Assembly (NCBI RefSeq): GCF_013358405.1
Contig: NZ_CP054836.1
Coordinates: 868,001 to 932,000 of the forward strand
Source: Oricola thermophila
Lineage (GTDB): Bacteria; Pseudomonadota; Alphaproteobacteria; Rhizobiales; Rhizobiaceae
Reading direction: 5' to 3'
DNA: 64,000 nt
Below, piece by piece: positions 1-8,193 of this stretch. The notes under the pieces were generated by a model. It ran no database searches. It worked only from the letters and a program-made list of their open reading frames with translations, and had not been told where the DNA came from. Position 1 is the stretch's first letter. Each line of letters starts with the position of its first letter. Both the position numbers and the translations under genes were made by a program.

Positions 1-646
1 TCGCGGCACGCCGGCGGGCCTCCTCCTTGCGCTGCGGCGACATCCGCTCGCGGTTCAGGTCGGTCAGGAAGAAGCCCGGGGCGATCGCATTGACGCGCAC
101 ATTCCTGGAACCCCACTCGGCGGCCAGGCTCTTCGTCACGCCGACGACGCCCCACTTGCTCGCGCTGTAGGCCGCGGCAAGCGCCCAGCCGTTATGGGCG
201 GCAAGCGAAGCGATGTTGACGATGCTGCCGCCGCCCGCGGCAATCATGCCGGCACCGAAGACGGTGCAGGCGAAGAACGTGCTCTTCAGGTTGGTGTCGG
301 CGATGGCATCGTATTCCGCCTCGGTCAGTTCGAGCGCCGGCTTGATCGCCGTGGTGCCCTGGCAATTGACGAGAATGTCCAACCGGCGGTGGTCGGCGAG
401 AACCTCGTCGCGCAGACGCCGCAACTCCGCCGGCGACCGGGCGTCCACCTGGTAGCCGACCTTGTCGGGCGCGTCCGGGTAGAGGAACGTCGCGGTCTCG
501 GCGAGCTTTTCGCGAGAGCGTCCCGCGACCAGTACATCCGCACCGGCGTCGCGAAAGCCGCGGGCCAGCTCGCGGCCGATCCCGCCGGTGCCCCCGATGA
601 CGAGCGCCGTCTTTCCTTCCAGTTCGTACATGCCGGTATCCCTCAT
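1..646 (-). CDS. SDR-family oxidoreductase, 3' end off the window
   Basis: A classical short-chain dehydrogenase/reductase. The visible 215 codons contain the Rossmann motif GGTGGIG (residues 18-24), the NCQG variant of the NNAG motif (94-97) and a catalytic triad Ser147, Tyr160, Lys164 in YSASK. The C-terminus (substrate loop) runs off the left edge. The start at 646 has AGGGAG about 8 bases upstream; a second in-frame ATG lies at 631. It is divergent from the SDR/Ldh/TRAP operon across 131 bp, so the two units are probably co-regulated. It resembles gluconate 5-dehydrogenase-type SDRs, but the substrate cannot be read from sequence. The SDR assignment is firm; the substrate is unknown. Confidence 0.85.
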   Translation of the reverse strand, partial: MRDTGMYELEGKTALVIGGTGGIGRELARGFRDAGADVLVAGRSREKLAETATFLYPDAPDKVGYQVDARSPAELRRLRDEVLADHRRLDILVNCQGTTAIKPALELTEAEYDAIADTNLKSTFFACTVFGAGMIAAGGGSIVNIASLAAHNGWALAAAYSASKWGVVGVTKSLAAEWGSRNVRVNAIAPGFFLTDLNRERMSPQRKEEARRRAA

Positions 647-716
647 CTCGGTCTCCCTGCGTTTCGCGGCGGCCGTTGCCGCCATTGCCATCTTGCCAAT
701 CATCCCATCTTTGGAT

Positions 717-735
717 AATGTACACAATAGACATT
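717..735. promoter_or_regulatory. Candidate operator between divergent catabolic units
   Basis: The intergenic region between the two SDR genes carries the inverted repeat AATGT-N9-ACATT, within a wider AT-rich patch that also contains the near-palindrome ATGTACACAAT. GntR-family repressors often bind short GT/AC-rich palindromes of this kind in front of TRAP-transporter operons. No regulator gene is visible here; it may lie to the left of the window. This is inference from base pattern and position only. Confidence 0.35.
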
Positions 736-777
736 AAAATGATCGCATGCGGTTTGACCAAGGGAGGAGGTCGGGCT

Positions 778-1521
778 TTGGCTGGACGGTTGCAGGGAAA
801 GCGCGCATTCGTAACCGGGGCGGGGCAGGGGATCGGCCGCGAAACGGCGCTGGCCTTCGCCGCGGAAGGGGCGGAGGTCGTCGCGGCAAGCCGGACACTC
901 GAGAAGATGGCCGATCTGCCGCGCATGCATGGCTCGATCGCGCCTGTCGTGCTCGACGTTGCCGACCGCGATGCGCTGGCAGCGGCGCTCGCGGAGGCGG
1001 GCCGCATCGACATTCTCTTCAATTGCGCGGGCTGGGTGCATGACGGCACGATCACCGAATGCTCCGACGAGGACTGGCAGCGCGGGCTGGACGTGAACGT
1101 CACCGCCGCCTTCCGGGCCATTCGCGCGGTGCTGCCGCAGATGACCGAGCGCGGCAGCGGCTCCATCATCAACGTCGCCTCGGTCGCCTCCAGCATTACC
1201 GGCGTGGCGCGCCGGGCGGCATATGGCGCCAGCAAGGCCGCGTTGATAGGGCTGACCAAGGGCGTGGCGCGGGAAGTGATCGCCACCGGCGTACGCTGCA
1301 ACGCGCTGTGCCCGGGCACGACCGAATCGCCCTCGCTGGTCGAGCGCATGAAGGCGACCGGCGACGAGGAGGCCGCGCGCCGCGAGTTCATCTCCCGCCA
1401 GCCGATGGGGCGCCTGGGGCGGGCCGAGGAAATGGCCGCGGCGGCGGTCTTTCTCGCCAGCGACGAATCCGCATTCATGACCGGCCAGCTGGTCATCATG
1501 GACGGAGGTCAGACGCTCTGA
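778..1521 (+). CDS. SDR-family dehydrogenase, DHRS6 / 2-keto-3-deoxy-L-fuconate dehydrogenase-like
   Basis: NAD(P)-dependent SDR of 247 residues. Motifs: TGAGQGIG (13-20), FNCAG, and Ser135/Tyr149/Lys153 with the 14-residue Ser-Tyr spacing seen in human DHRS6. The stretch around CPGTTESPSL and the C-terminal GQLVIMDGG also match that subfamily, which includes 3-hydroxybutyrate dehydrogenase type 2 and bacterial 2-keto-3-deoxy-L-fuconate dehydrogenases. I chose a TTG start because GGAGGAGG sits 7 bases upstream; an ATG at 739 lacks a Shine-Dalgarno and overlaps the likely operator region. It is the first gene of an operon with an Ldh2-type dehydrogenase and a TRAP transporter, so it probably oxidises the imported compound or its product. 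The exact substrate is not determinable. Confidence 0.88.
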   Translation: MAGRLQGKRAFVTGAGQGIGRETALAFAAEGAEVVAASRTLEKMADLPRMHGSIAPVVLDVADRDALAAALAEAGRIDILFNCAGWVHDGTITECSDEDWQRGLDVNVTAAFRAIRAVLPQMTERGSGSIINVASVASSITGVARRAAYGASKAALIGLTKGVAREVIATGVRCNALCPGTTESPSLVERMKATGDEEAARREFISRQPMGRLGRAEEMAAAAVFLASDESAFMTGQLVIMDGGQTL

Positions 1522-1522
1522 C

Positions 1523-2602
1523 ATGACGCAGCCGAGGAAAAGCCGTCCGACCCCGCCGCGTGCGCAGGTCCGCGCGCTCGAGGGCTTCTGCCACGCCGTG
1601 CTGCTGGCCGCCGGCGCCGACGAGGCAACGGCCGATGCGGCAGTCTCTGCCATGATGCACGGCTCGCGTCTCGGCGTCGACAGTCACGGGGTGCGCCTGC
1701 TCGACCACTACGTCCGCGCGCTGCGCGGCGGGCGGATAGCGGCGGCGCCGAAGCTTCGCCTGGTCTCGGAAACGGGCGCGACGGCATCGCTGGATGCCGG
1801 CCACGCCCACGGCGCGCTTGCCGCATACACGGCCATGGATCACGCGCTGCGGCTGGCCGACCAGTTCGGCATCGGTGCCGTGGCAATCCGCAACACGTCC
1901 CATTTCGGGCCGGCCGGCGCCTACGCGATCAGGGCCGCCGAACGCGGCTGCATGGGCCTTGCGGTCTGCAATTCGGACAGTTTCGTGCGGCTGCACGACG
2001 GCGCGGAGCGCTTTCACGGCACCAACCCGGTGGCCTTTGCCGTTCCCGTGGCGGGGGAGCGGCCCTGGCTGCTCGACATGGCAACCAGCGCCATTACCTA
2101 CAACCGCGTCCAGCTGCACCGCAGCATCGGCGCGGACCTGCCGACCGGCGTCGCCTCGGCGGAAGACGGCACGGAAACCGTCGATCCGGACGGCGCGGCC
2201 ATGCTCGCGCCACTGGGCGGCCTGTTCGGCTTCAAGGGCGCGGGACTGGCAGGGATGGTGGAGATTCTCAGCGCGGCCCTGGCGGGCATGCGGTTCAGCG
2301 CGGAAATCCTGCCGATGAGCGGCCCGGATTTTGCCACGCCCCGCGAAATGGGCGCCTTCGTGCTCGCAATCCGGCCAACGGCCTTCCTCGCGGAGGACAC
2401 CTTCGCGCAGGGCGTGCACCGCTACCTGGCCGCGCTGCGCGGGTCGGCGGCGCGGCCGGGGGCGACGGTGATGGCTCCCGGCGACCGGGAATGGGCAGAG
2501 GAGAAACGGCGCCTTGCAGGGGGCGTGCCGATCGACCCGGAGACGGAGCGGGCGTTCCGGCGGCTCGGTCGGGAATACGGGGTCGAACCGCCGTTCGGAT
2601 AG
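1523..2602 (+). CDS. Ldh2/malate dehydrogenase-family oxidoreductase
   Basis: A 359-residue member of the type-2 malate/L-lactate dehydrogenase family (NAD(P)-dependent, unrelated to the classical LDH fold). Members oxidise 2-hydroxy acids such as malate, lactate, sulfolactate, ureidoglycolate or 2,3-diketogulonate. Family signatures are visible: DSHGVR with His55 and NTSHFG with His127, followed by the conserved FHGTNP-type and FGFKGAG-type segments. The gene starts one base after the upstream SDR stop, indicating translational coupling. A dehydrogenase pair next to a TRAP transporter suggests sequential oxidation or epimer interconversion of an imported hydroxy acid. The family is secure; the substrate is not. 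Confidence 0.88.
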   Translation: MTQPRKSRPTPPRAQVRALEGFCHAVLLAAGADEATADAAVSAMMHGSRLGVDSHGVRLLDHYVRALRGGRIAAAPKLRLVSETGATASLDAGHAHGALAAYTAMDHALRLADQFGIGAVAIRNTSHFGPAGAYAIRAAERGCMGLAVCNSDSFVRLHDGAERFHGTNPVAFAVPVAGERPWLLDMATSAITYNRVQLHRSIGADLPTGVASAEDGTETVDPDGAAMLAPLGGLFGFKGAGLAGMVEILSAALAGMRFSAEILPMSGPDFATPREMGAFVLAIRPTAFLAEDTFAQGVHRYLAALRGSAARPGATVMAPGDREWAEEKRRLAGGVPIDPETERAFRRLGREYGVEPPFG

Positions 2603-2755
2603 GGGGACCGGGATGGACGGGCCGCATGGCATCAAGGACGCCGGGAAGAAGCGTCCGGCAAGAAGAATTCGCCGCAGCGCGACGGGAGGCGCTCCGCAAG
2701 GCGCCGTCCCGGCTCGCTGCATGTCAGCCGATGGAAATGCGAGGAGGAGAGCAAG

Positions 2756-3739
2756 ATGAAGCTGACCAAGATACTGATGACGGCCTGCGCCGCGACGGGG
2801 CTGGCATTTGCCGGACCGGCTGCCGCGCAGGACACGTTCACGCTGCGATTCAACCACGTGCTGGGACCGGGCGAACCGTTCCACGAGGGCTTCCTGAAAT
2901 GGGCCGAGCGGGTCGGCGAACGCACCAATGGCGGCCTCAAGATGGAAGTGTTCCACAGTGCCCAGCTCGGCGTCGAGGAGGACATCATCGAGCAGATCCG
3001 CCAGGGCGCCAATATCGGCCAGAACACCGACAGCGCGCGGCTCGGCAACTACGTTCCGGGTATCGCCATCATCAACGGTCCCTATTTCGTCGACAGCATG
3101 GAACAGGCCTTCGAACTGGCGGAGCTGCCGACGATCCAGAAGTGGCAGCAGGAACTGGCCGACGAGCACGGGCTCAAGGTCGTCTGCTTCGACTGGGTGC
3201 AGGGCTTCCGCAATTTCTACACCAACAAGCCGATCCGCTCGCCCGAGGACCTGGCGGGACAGCGCATCAGGACGCCCCCGGCGCCGATCTGGCAGGAGTC
3301 GATCCGGGCGCTCGGCGCGGAACCGGTGGCAATGGCCTTCGGCGACGTCTATCCCGGCCTGCAGCAGAAGGCGATCGACGGCGCGGAGCTGGTCTATCCT
3401 AACATCACGGCGGGCAAGCTCTACGAGGTGCTTGACCATGCCAGCGAGACCAAGCACATCCTGCTGGTCAATTTCCAGGTGGTGAGCTCGCAATGGTTCA
3501 ACGGCCTGCCGGAGGATTACCAGACAGCGCTGGTCGAGGAATGCCGCGCCGCCGGGCAGGAGACGTCGGCGGTGATCGCCGAGGCTACCGAGAAGGCCAA
3601 GCAGGAGGTCATTGCGAATGGCATGCAGGTTGTCGAGGACGTCGATCTCGACGCGTTCAGGGAGGCCGGCAACGCGGCCTACGAGAAGCTCGGCCTCACC
3701 GAGGCGGTCGAGCAGGTCCGCGCCGAGATGAACCGTTAG
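2756..3739 (+). CDS. dctP: TRAP transporter substrate-binding protein (DctP family)
   Basis: Periplasmic solute-binding subunit of a tripartite ATP-independent transporter, 327 residues. A Sec signal peptide covers residues 1-25 (cleavage after PAAAQ-type sequence). The hallmark segment GQRIRTPP (168-175) holds the arginine that binds the substrate carboxylate in DctP proteins, so the ligand is likely an organic or sugar acid. GAGGAG lies about 8 bases before the ATG. The 153-bp gap after the Ldh2 gene contains no ORF and may hold an internal promoter or processing site. The membrane subunits follow at 13 bp. Confidence 0.93.
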   Translation: MKLTKILMTACAATGLAFAGPAAAQDTFTLRFNHVLGPGEPFHEGFLKWAERVGERTNGGLKMEVFHSAQLGVEEDIIEQIRQGANIGQNTDSARLGNYVPGIAIINGPYFVDSMEQAFELAELPTIQKWQQELADEHGLKVVCFDWVQGFRNFYTNKPIRSPEDLAGQRIRTPPAPIWQESIRALGAEPVAMAFGDVYPGLQQKAIDGAELVYPNITAGKLYEVLDHASETKHILLVNFQVVSSQWFNGLPEDYQTALVEECRAAGQETSAVIAEATEKAKQEVIANGMQVVEDVDLDAFREAGNAAYEKLGLTEAVEQVRAEMNR

Positions 3740-3752
3740 CCGGGGGGCGGCG

Positions 3753-4298
3753 ATGACCGCGGTCGGGAAACAGCAGCATTCCGTTCTCGCCAGGGCCTAC
3801 CGGTTCCTGACGCGCGCGGAGGCCGCCCTGGCCGCGGTCCTGCTCGTTCTCATGGTGGTGCTGATCTTCACCGGGGGCGTCGCGCGCATGGCGCGGCACC
3901 CGCTCAACTGGACCACCGACTTCGCCACCTGCTTCTTTGCCTGGGCGGCCTTCCTTGCCGCCGACGTGGCATGGCGCAACGACGCGCTGATGAGCGTGAC
4001 CGTCCTGACAGACCGACTCGGCGAAAGGGTGCGCCACTGGCTCGTCTGTCTCAACTACCTGATAATCTGCGGCTTTCTGGTCCATGTCATCTACTCGGGA
4101 ACGCGGCTCGCCATCCTGTCGAGTTCGCGCAGCTTCCAGGGCATCCCGTGGATCAGCTACTCGTGGGTGACGATGAGCCTTCCGGTCGGCGCGACGCTGC
4201 TGCTGGTGACGACCGTCATCAAGCTGCGCGCGGCGATGGCGCGCGCCGCGGTCGCGCCGGAGGCCCGGTCGACGAGCGAGCGGGGGGCGACGCCATGA
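3753..4298 (+). CDS. dctQ: TRAP transporter small permease subunit
   Basis: A 181-residue DctQ-type protein with four predicted membrane segments, beginning near residues 25-45 (AAVLLVLMVVLIFTGG) and ending near 135-155. It contains the usual WTTDFATCFFAW-like motif after the first hairpin. DctQ anchors the large permease and helps couple it to the binding protein. It starts 13 bp after dctP and overlaps dctM by 4 bases (ATGA), typical of co-translated TRAP subunits. Confidence 0.92.
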   Translation: MTAVGKQQHSVLARAYRFLTRAEAALAAVLLVLMVVLIFTGGVARMARHPLNWTTDFATCFFAWAAFLAADVAWRNDALMSVTVLTDRLGERVRHWLVCLNYLIICGFLVHVIYSGTRLAILSSSRSFQGIPWISYSWVTMSLPVGATLLLVTTVIKLRAAMARAAVAPEARSTSERGATP

Positions 4299-5575
4299 TC
4301 ATCGTCGCGCTCGCTTTCGTCGTCCTTATGCTGATGGGCATGCCGCTGGCTTTCGCCATCGGCATATCGGGAACGCTGTTCTTCGTGCAGCATCCGGAAT
4401 TGCCCTTCACCATTCCGGTGCAGGTCACCGTTTCGCAGACGCAGAACTTCGCGCTGCTCGCCATTCCGCTGTTCATCCTCGCCGGCAACCTGATGAACCG
4501 CGCCGGGGTATCCGAGAGGCTGCTCGACCTGGCCTCGGTCCTCACCGGCCGGCTGCGCGGCGGCCTCGCCCAGGTTTCGCTGGCCCTGTCGGCGCTGATG
4601 GGCGGCGTGTCGGGCTCGGCGATCGCCGATGCCGCCATGCAGTCGCGCATGCTCGGCGAGGAGATGGGACGGCGCGGCCTGCCCAAGCCCTTCGCGGCGG
4701 CTGTGCTTTCCTTCGGCGCCATCCTGACCCCGATCATCCCGCCGGGCATCGGCATGATCCTCTACGGCACGATCGGACAGGTCTCGATCGGGCGGCTGTT
4801 CGCGGCCGGTTTCGTGCCGGCATTCCTGCTCTGGCTCGGCCTAGCCGTCTCGGTCTGGCTGACGGCGCGGCGTCGCGACTACCCGCCGGAGCGGACCCGG
4901 CCGCTGACCTGGAGGGAGCGCGGCACGGCGCTGCGTGGCGGCATCTGGGCGCTGCTGTTTCCCGTCTTCCTGTTGCTCGGTCTGCGCATGGGCGTCTTCA
5001 CGCCCTCGGAGATCGGCGCCTTTGCCGTCATCTATGCGCTGCTGCTGGGGGTGGCGGTCTATCGATGCCTGTCGCGCGACGGCTTCGTCGAGGCCATGCA
5101 TGGCGGCCTGATCGACATCGGCTCCGTGATCTTCCTGATCGCCCTGTCCGCGATCTTCAGCTACGGCATCGTCTTCGAGCGCGTTCCCGAGATGATCGCG
5201 CAGGGCATCACCGGCATGACCGACAATCTCCAGCTCGTGATGATCCTGATCGTGGCGGTCGTGATCGTGACCGGCTTCTTCATCGACGCCACCGTGCTCA
5301 TCATCATGCTGACGCCGATCTTCCTGCCGCTGGTGCGCCAGCTCGGCGGCGACCCGGTGCATTTCGGCATGGTCTTCATCGTCGCGGCGACCATCGGCAA
5401 CTTCACGCCGCCGGTCGGGGCGGCGATGTACGCGGTCTGCTCGATCATGAAGGTGCCGATCGGGGCCTATTCGCGCGAGGCGGTGCCGCTGCTCGCGGCG
5501 GTCGCGCTCGTCACGCTGGCGCTGATCTTCCTGCCGGAGGTGGTCCTGTTCCTGCCGAACCTGATCTTCGGCTGA
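4295..5575 (+). CDS. dctM: TRAP transporter large permease subunit
   Basis: A 426-residue DctM subunit, the Na+-driven translocating component. The sequence is almost entirely hydrophobic, with about 12 membrane segments. It shows family motifs such as MGMPLAFAIG near the N-terminus, SGSAIADAA and the PPGIGMILYG loop. The start is the ATG that overlaps the dctQ stop. It is the last gene of the SDR-Ldh-TRAP operon; glpD follows convergently 16 bp downstream with no strong terminator seen between them. Confidence 0.94.
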   Translation: MIIVALAFVVLMLMGMPLAFAIGISGTLFFVQHPELPFTIPVQVTVSQTQNFALLAIPLFILAGNLMNRAGVSERLLDLASVLTGRLRGGLAQVSLALSALMGGVSGSAIADAAMQSRMLGEEMGRRGLPKPFAAAVLSFGAILTPIIPPGIGMILYGTIGQVSIGRLFAAGFVPAFLLWLGLAVSVWLTARRRDYPPERTRPLTWRERGTALRGGIWALLFPVFLLLGLRMGVFTPSEIGAFAVIYALLLGVAVYRCLSRDGFVEAMHGGLIDIGSVIFLIALSAIFSYGIVFERVPEMIAQGITGMTDNLQLVMILIVAVVIVTGFFIDATVLIIMLTPIFLPLVRQLGGDPVHFGMVFIVAATIGNFTPPVGAAMYAVCSIMKVPIGAYSREAVPLLAAVALVTLALIFLPEVVLFLPNLIFG

Positions 5576-5591
5576 GGAAACATTCCGGACC

Positions 5592-7181
5592 CTACGCGGT
5601 CGGCCCTGCCGCCGCGCGCTCGCGCATCCAGGCATCCAGTGCGGCGATCGATTCCGCGGACATGCGCAGGCCGAGCTTGGTGCGGCGCCAGACGACATCC
5701 TCGGCGGAGCGGGCGAACTCTCTCTCCATCAGCCAGGCCACCTCGCGCTCCGTGAGCGAAGCGCCGAAATCGCGGCCGAGATCGCCGGCATCCTTCGCGT
5801 CGCCCAGCATCGCGAAGGCCTCGGTGCCGTAAGCACGCACGAGGCGGTTGAGGGCAAAAGCATCGAGGAACGGATAGGCTGCGGCCAGGCGCTCGCGCAT
5901 GGCGGCGGCGCCGTCAACCGGGAAATCGCCGCCGGGGAGCGGCGCGCCCGCCGTCCATGCCGCACCCATGACGGGGAAGAAGGGCGCCAGCTTTTCCATG
6001 GCGTGCTCGGCAAGCCGCCGGTAGGTGGTGATCTTGCCGCCGAAGACGTTGAGGATCGGTGCACCCCCGTCGTTCTCGACCTTCAGCACGTAATCGCGGG
6101 TCGCCGCCGTCGCGGAGCCGGCTCCGTCGTCGTAGAGCGGGCGGACGCCGGAATAGGTCCAGACGATGTCGTCGCGGGTCACCGGCTTGCGGAAATAGGA
6201 CGAGGCGAAGGCGCAGAGATAGTCCTGCTCCTCCGGCGTGCATTCGGGCTTCACCGACGGGTCGGGGTGGTCGCAGTCGGTGGTGCCGATCAGGGTGAAA
6301 TCGGTCTCGTAGGGAATGGCGAAGATGATCCGCCCGTCCGTGCCCTGGAGGAAGTAGCACTTGTCGTGGTCATACAGCCTCGGCACCACGATGTGGCTGC
6401 CGCGCACGAGACGGATGCCGTCCCGGGAATCGAGCCCGACCTTGCCCTGGATCACGTCGCCGACCCAGGGGCCGGCCGCGTTGACGAGGGCGCGGGCGCG
6501 GACCGTCGCGGGCGTGCCGCGGTCATCCTCCAGCGTCACGGTCCAGTGGTCGCCGGTCCGCCGCGCCGCGGTGACGCGGGTGCGGACCCGGATACGCGCC
6601 CCGCGAGCCTCGGCGTCGCGGGCGTTGAGGACGACGAGCCGCGCGTCGTCGATCCAGCAGTCGGAATATTCGAAGGCCTTGCGGAAGCGATCCTGCAGCG
6701 GCGCGCCCTCGGGGGCGGCCGAAAGGTCGAGCGTCCGGGTGCCGGGAAGGATCTTCCGGCCGCCGAGATGATCGTAGAGGAAAAGACCGAAGCGAATCAT
6801 CCAGGCCGGACGGCGCCCCTTCATCCACGGCATGACCGCGTTCAGAAGGCGCGATGCCGGAGTCTGGGTGTCGAAGCGCATGTCGGAGGCATAGGGCAGG
6901 ACGAAGCGCATGGGCCAGCTGATATGCGGCATGGCACCCAGCAGCACCTCACGCTCGATCAGCGCCTCGCGCACGAGGCGAACCTCGAAATATTCCAGGT
7001 AGCGCAACCCGCCGTGGAACAGCTTGGTCGAGGCCGAGGAGGTGGCCGACGCGAGGTCGTTCATCTCGGCAAGCATGACCGAAAGGCCGCGACCCGCGGC
7101 GTCGCGGGCGATGCCGCAGCCATTCACGCCACCGCCTATGACAAGGAGATCGAGGATGGGGGTGTCGTTCGGTTGGGACAC
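5592..7181 (-). CDS. glpD: Aerobic glycerol-3-phosphate dehydrogenase
   Basis: FAD-dependent, membrane-associated enzyme oxidising sn-glycerol 3-phosphate to dihydroxyacetone phosphate and reducing quinone; 529 residues versus about 500 in E. coli. The FAD-binding GGGVNGCGIA motif is at residues 15-24, followed by the typical LFHGGLRYLE segment. I prefer the GTG start at 7181, which has GGGAG 6 bases upstream. The longer ATG form at 7232 would place its first codon inside the palindromic operator. It is divergent from a DeoR/GlpR-type repressor gene, which probably controls it in response to glycerol 3-phosphate. Confidence 0.93.
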   Translation of the reverse strand: MSQPNDTPILDLLVIGGGVNGCGIARDAAGRGLSVMLAEMNDLASATSSASTKLFHGGLRYLEYFEVRLVREALIEREVLLGAMPHISWPMRFVLPYASDMRFDTQTPASRLLNAVMPWMKGRRPAWMIRFGLFLYDHLGGRKILPGTRTLDLSAAPEGAPLQDRFRKAFEYSDCWIDDARLVVLNARDAEARGARIRVRTRVTAARRTGDHWTVTLEDDRGTPATVRARALVNAAGPWVGDVIQGKVGLDSRDGIRLVRGSHIVVPRLYDHDKCYFLQGTDGRIIFAIPYETDFTLIGTTDCDHPDPSVKPECTPEEQDYLCAFASSYFRKPVTRDDIVWTYSGVRPLYDDGAGSATAATRDYVLKVENDGGAPILNVFGGKITTYRRLAEHAMEKLAPFFPVMGAAWTAGAPLPGGDFPVDGAAAMRERLAAAYPFLDAFALNRLVRAYGTEAFAMLGDAKDAGDLGRDFGASLTEREVAWLMEREFARSAEDVVWRRTKLGLRMSAESIAALDAWMRERAAAGPTA

Positions 7182-7226
7182 TGGGGACTCCCGGTTGCGA
7201 GACTTCGATGGATATCTAGGCGATGC

Positions 7227-7263
7227 GAACATAAATGAAAAGAAAATGTTTTCGTTTATGTTC
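7227..7263. promoter_or_regulatory. Palindromic GlpR-type operator between glpD and its regulator
   Basis: A 15-bp inverted repeat, GAACATAAATGAAAA (7227-7241) and TTTTCGTTTATGTTC (7249-7263), has one mismatch and a 7-bp spacer. The half-site ATGTTCG matches the core of the E. coli GlpR operator. A further TTCG-containing repeat continues to about 7271. The position between glpD and a DeoR-family gene fits autoregulated repression of both. Binding by the adjacent gene product is inference from motif and context. Confidence 0.7.
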
Positions 7264-7324
7264 GATATTCGGTAGGAGCAGGGAAGGCGGGGCGTTTCGG
7301 CCCGCGCAAGAGGAGGTCGCCGGC

Positions 7325-8095
7325 ATGAACCAGAGTTTCAGGCACAACGCGATCCTCGAAATCGCGCGGCGCGAGGGCCGCGTGACGGTCGAGGGCCTTG
7401 CGGAGCACTTCTCCGTCACGCAACAGACGATCCGGCGCGATCTCGGCGAACTTGCAGAGGCCGGGCGGCTGGAGCGGGTCCATGGCGGCGCAATGCTGCC
7501 CTCCGGAACGGCCAATATCGGCTACGAGGAGCGCCGCGCGCTGCACGGGACGGAAAAGGCGCGCATGGCGAGGGCCTGCGCGGCGCGCATTCCCGAGGGC
7601 GTCTCGATCTTTCTCAACATCGGGACGAGCACCGAGGCCGTGGCCCGGCAACTCGTGCACCACCGCGGGCTGCTGGTCGTCACCAACAACATCAACGTGG
7701 CCAACATCCTGGCATCGAACCCGGACTGCCAGGTCATCGTCACGGGCGGGACGCTGCGGCGCTCGGACGGCGGGCTGGTCGGGGATCTTGCCACGCAGAC
7801 CATTCTCCAGTTCAAGTTCGACATGGCCGTGATCGGCTGTTCGGCCATCGACCGGGACGGCGACCTGCTGGATTTCGACATCCAGGAGGTCAATGTCAGC
7901 AAGTCCATCATCCGCCAGGCGCGCCGGACCTTTCTCGTCGCCGACCATTCCAAGTTCCAGCGTTCCGCACCTGCGCGCATCGCCTCGCTGGCCGAGATCG
8001 ACACCTTCTTCACCGACCGCCCGCCCGCCGCCGAGCTCGCGACGCGATGCAAGGATTGGGAAACGGAGGTCGTGGTGGCACCGGGGGGCGACTGA
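7325..8095 (+). CDS. glpR: DeoR/GlpR-family transcriptional repressor
   Basis: A 256-residue DeoR-family regulator. Residues 8-58 form the helix-turn-helix, with the family motif VTQQTIRRDL and HGGA after it. The C-terminal sugar-phosphate-binding domain contains TNNINVANIL and a conserved final VADHSKF segment. AGGAGG lies 10 bases before the ATG at 7325; an in-frame ATG at 7235 falls inside the operator and is rejected. Divergence from glpD makes glycerol 3-phosphate the likely inducer. A weak hairpin with a T-run follows at 8111-8126. Confidence 0.88.
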   Translation: MNQSFRHNAILEIARREGRVTVEGLAEHFSVTQQTIRRDLGELAEAGRLERVHGGAMLPSGTANIGYEERRALHGTEKARMARACAARIPEGVSIFLNIGTSTEAVARQLVHHRGLLVVTNNINVANILASNPDCQVIVTGGTLRRSDGGLVGDLATQTILQFKFDMAVIGCSAIDRDGDLLDFDIQEVNVSKSIIRQARRTFLVADHSKFQRSAPARIASLAEIDTFFTDRPPAAELATRCKDWETEVVVAPGGD

Positions 8096-8110
8096 CCTTG
8101 CCCGCCCGCG

Positions 8111-8126
8111 ACCGCATTGCGGTTTT
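8111..8126 (+). terminator. Weak intrinsic terminator after glpR
   Basis: A 5-bp stem ACCGC/GCGGT with a three-base loop runs into TTTT. It lies 15 bp beyond the glpR stop. The stem is short, so termination would be inefficient. Confidence 0.35.
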
Positions 8127-8193
8127 CCTCCGAATGCTGTTCACATCGGCTGCCAGCTCACCGCCGCCAGGCCAACGATCCGGATAACACGCC

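Noticed and set aside
1496..3493. 665-codon antisense ORF opposite the Ldh2 and dctP genes
   Set aside because: It is a high-GC shadow frame: Arg/His/Ala-rich, without domains, opposite two well-supported genes.
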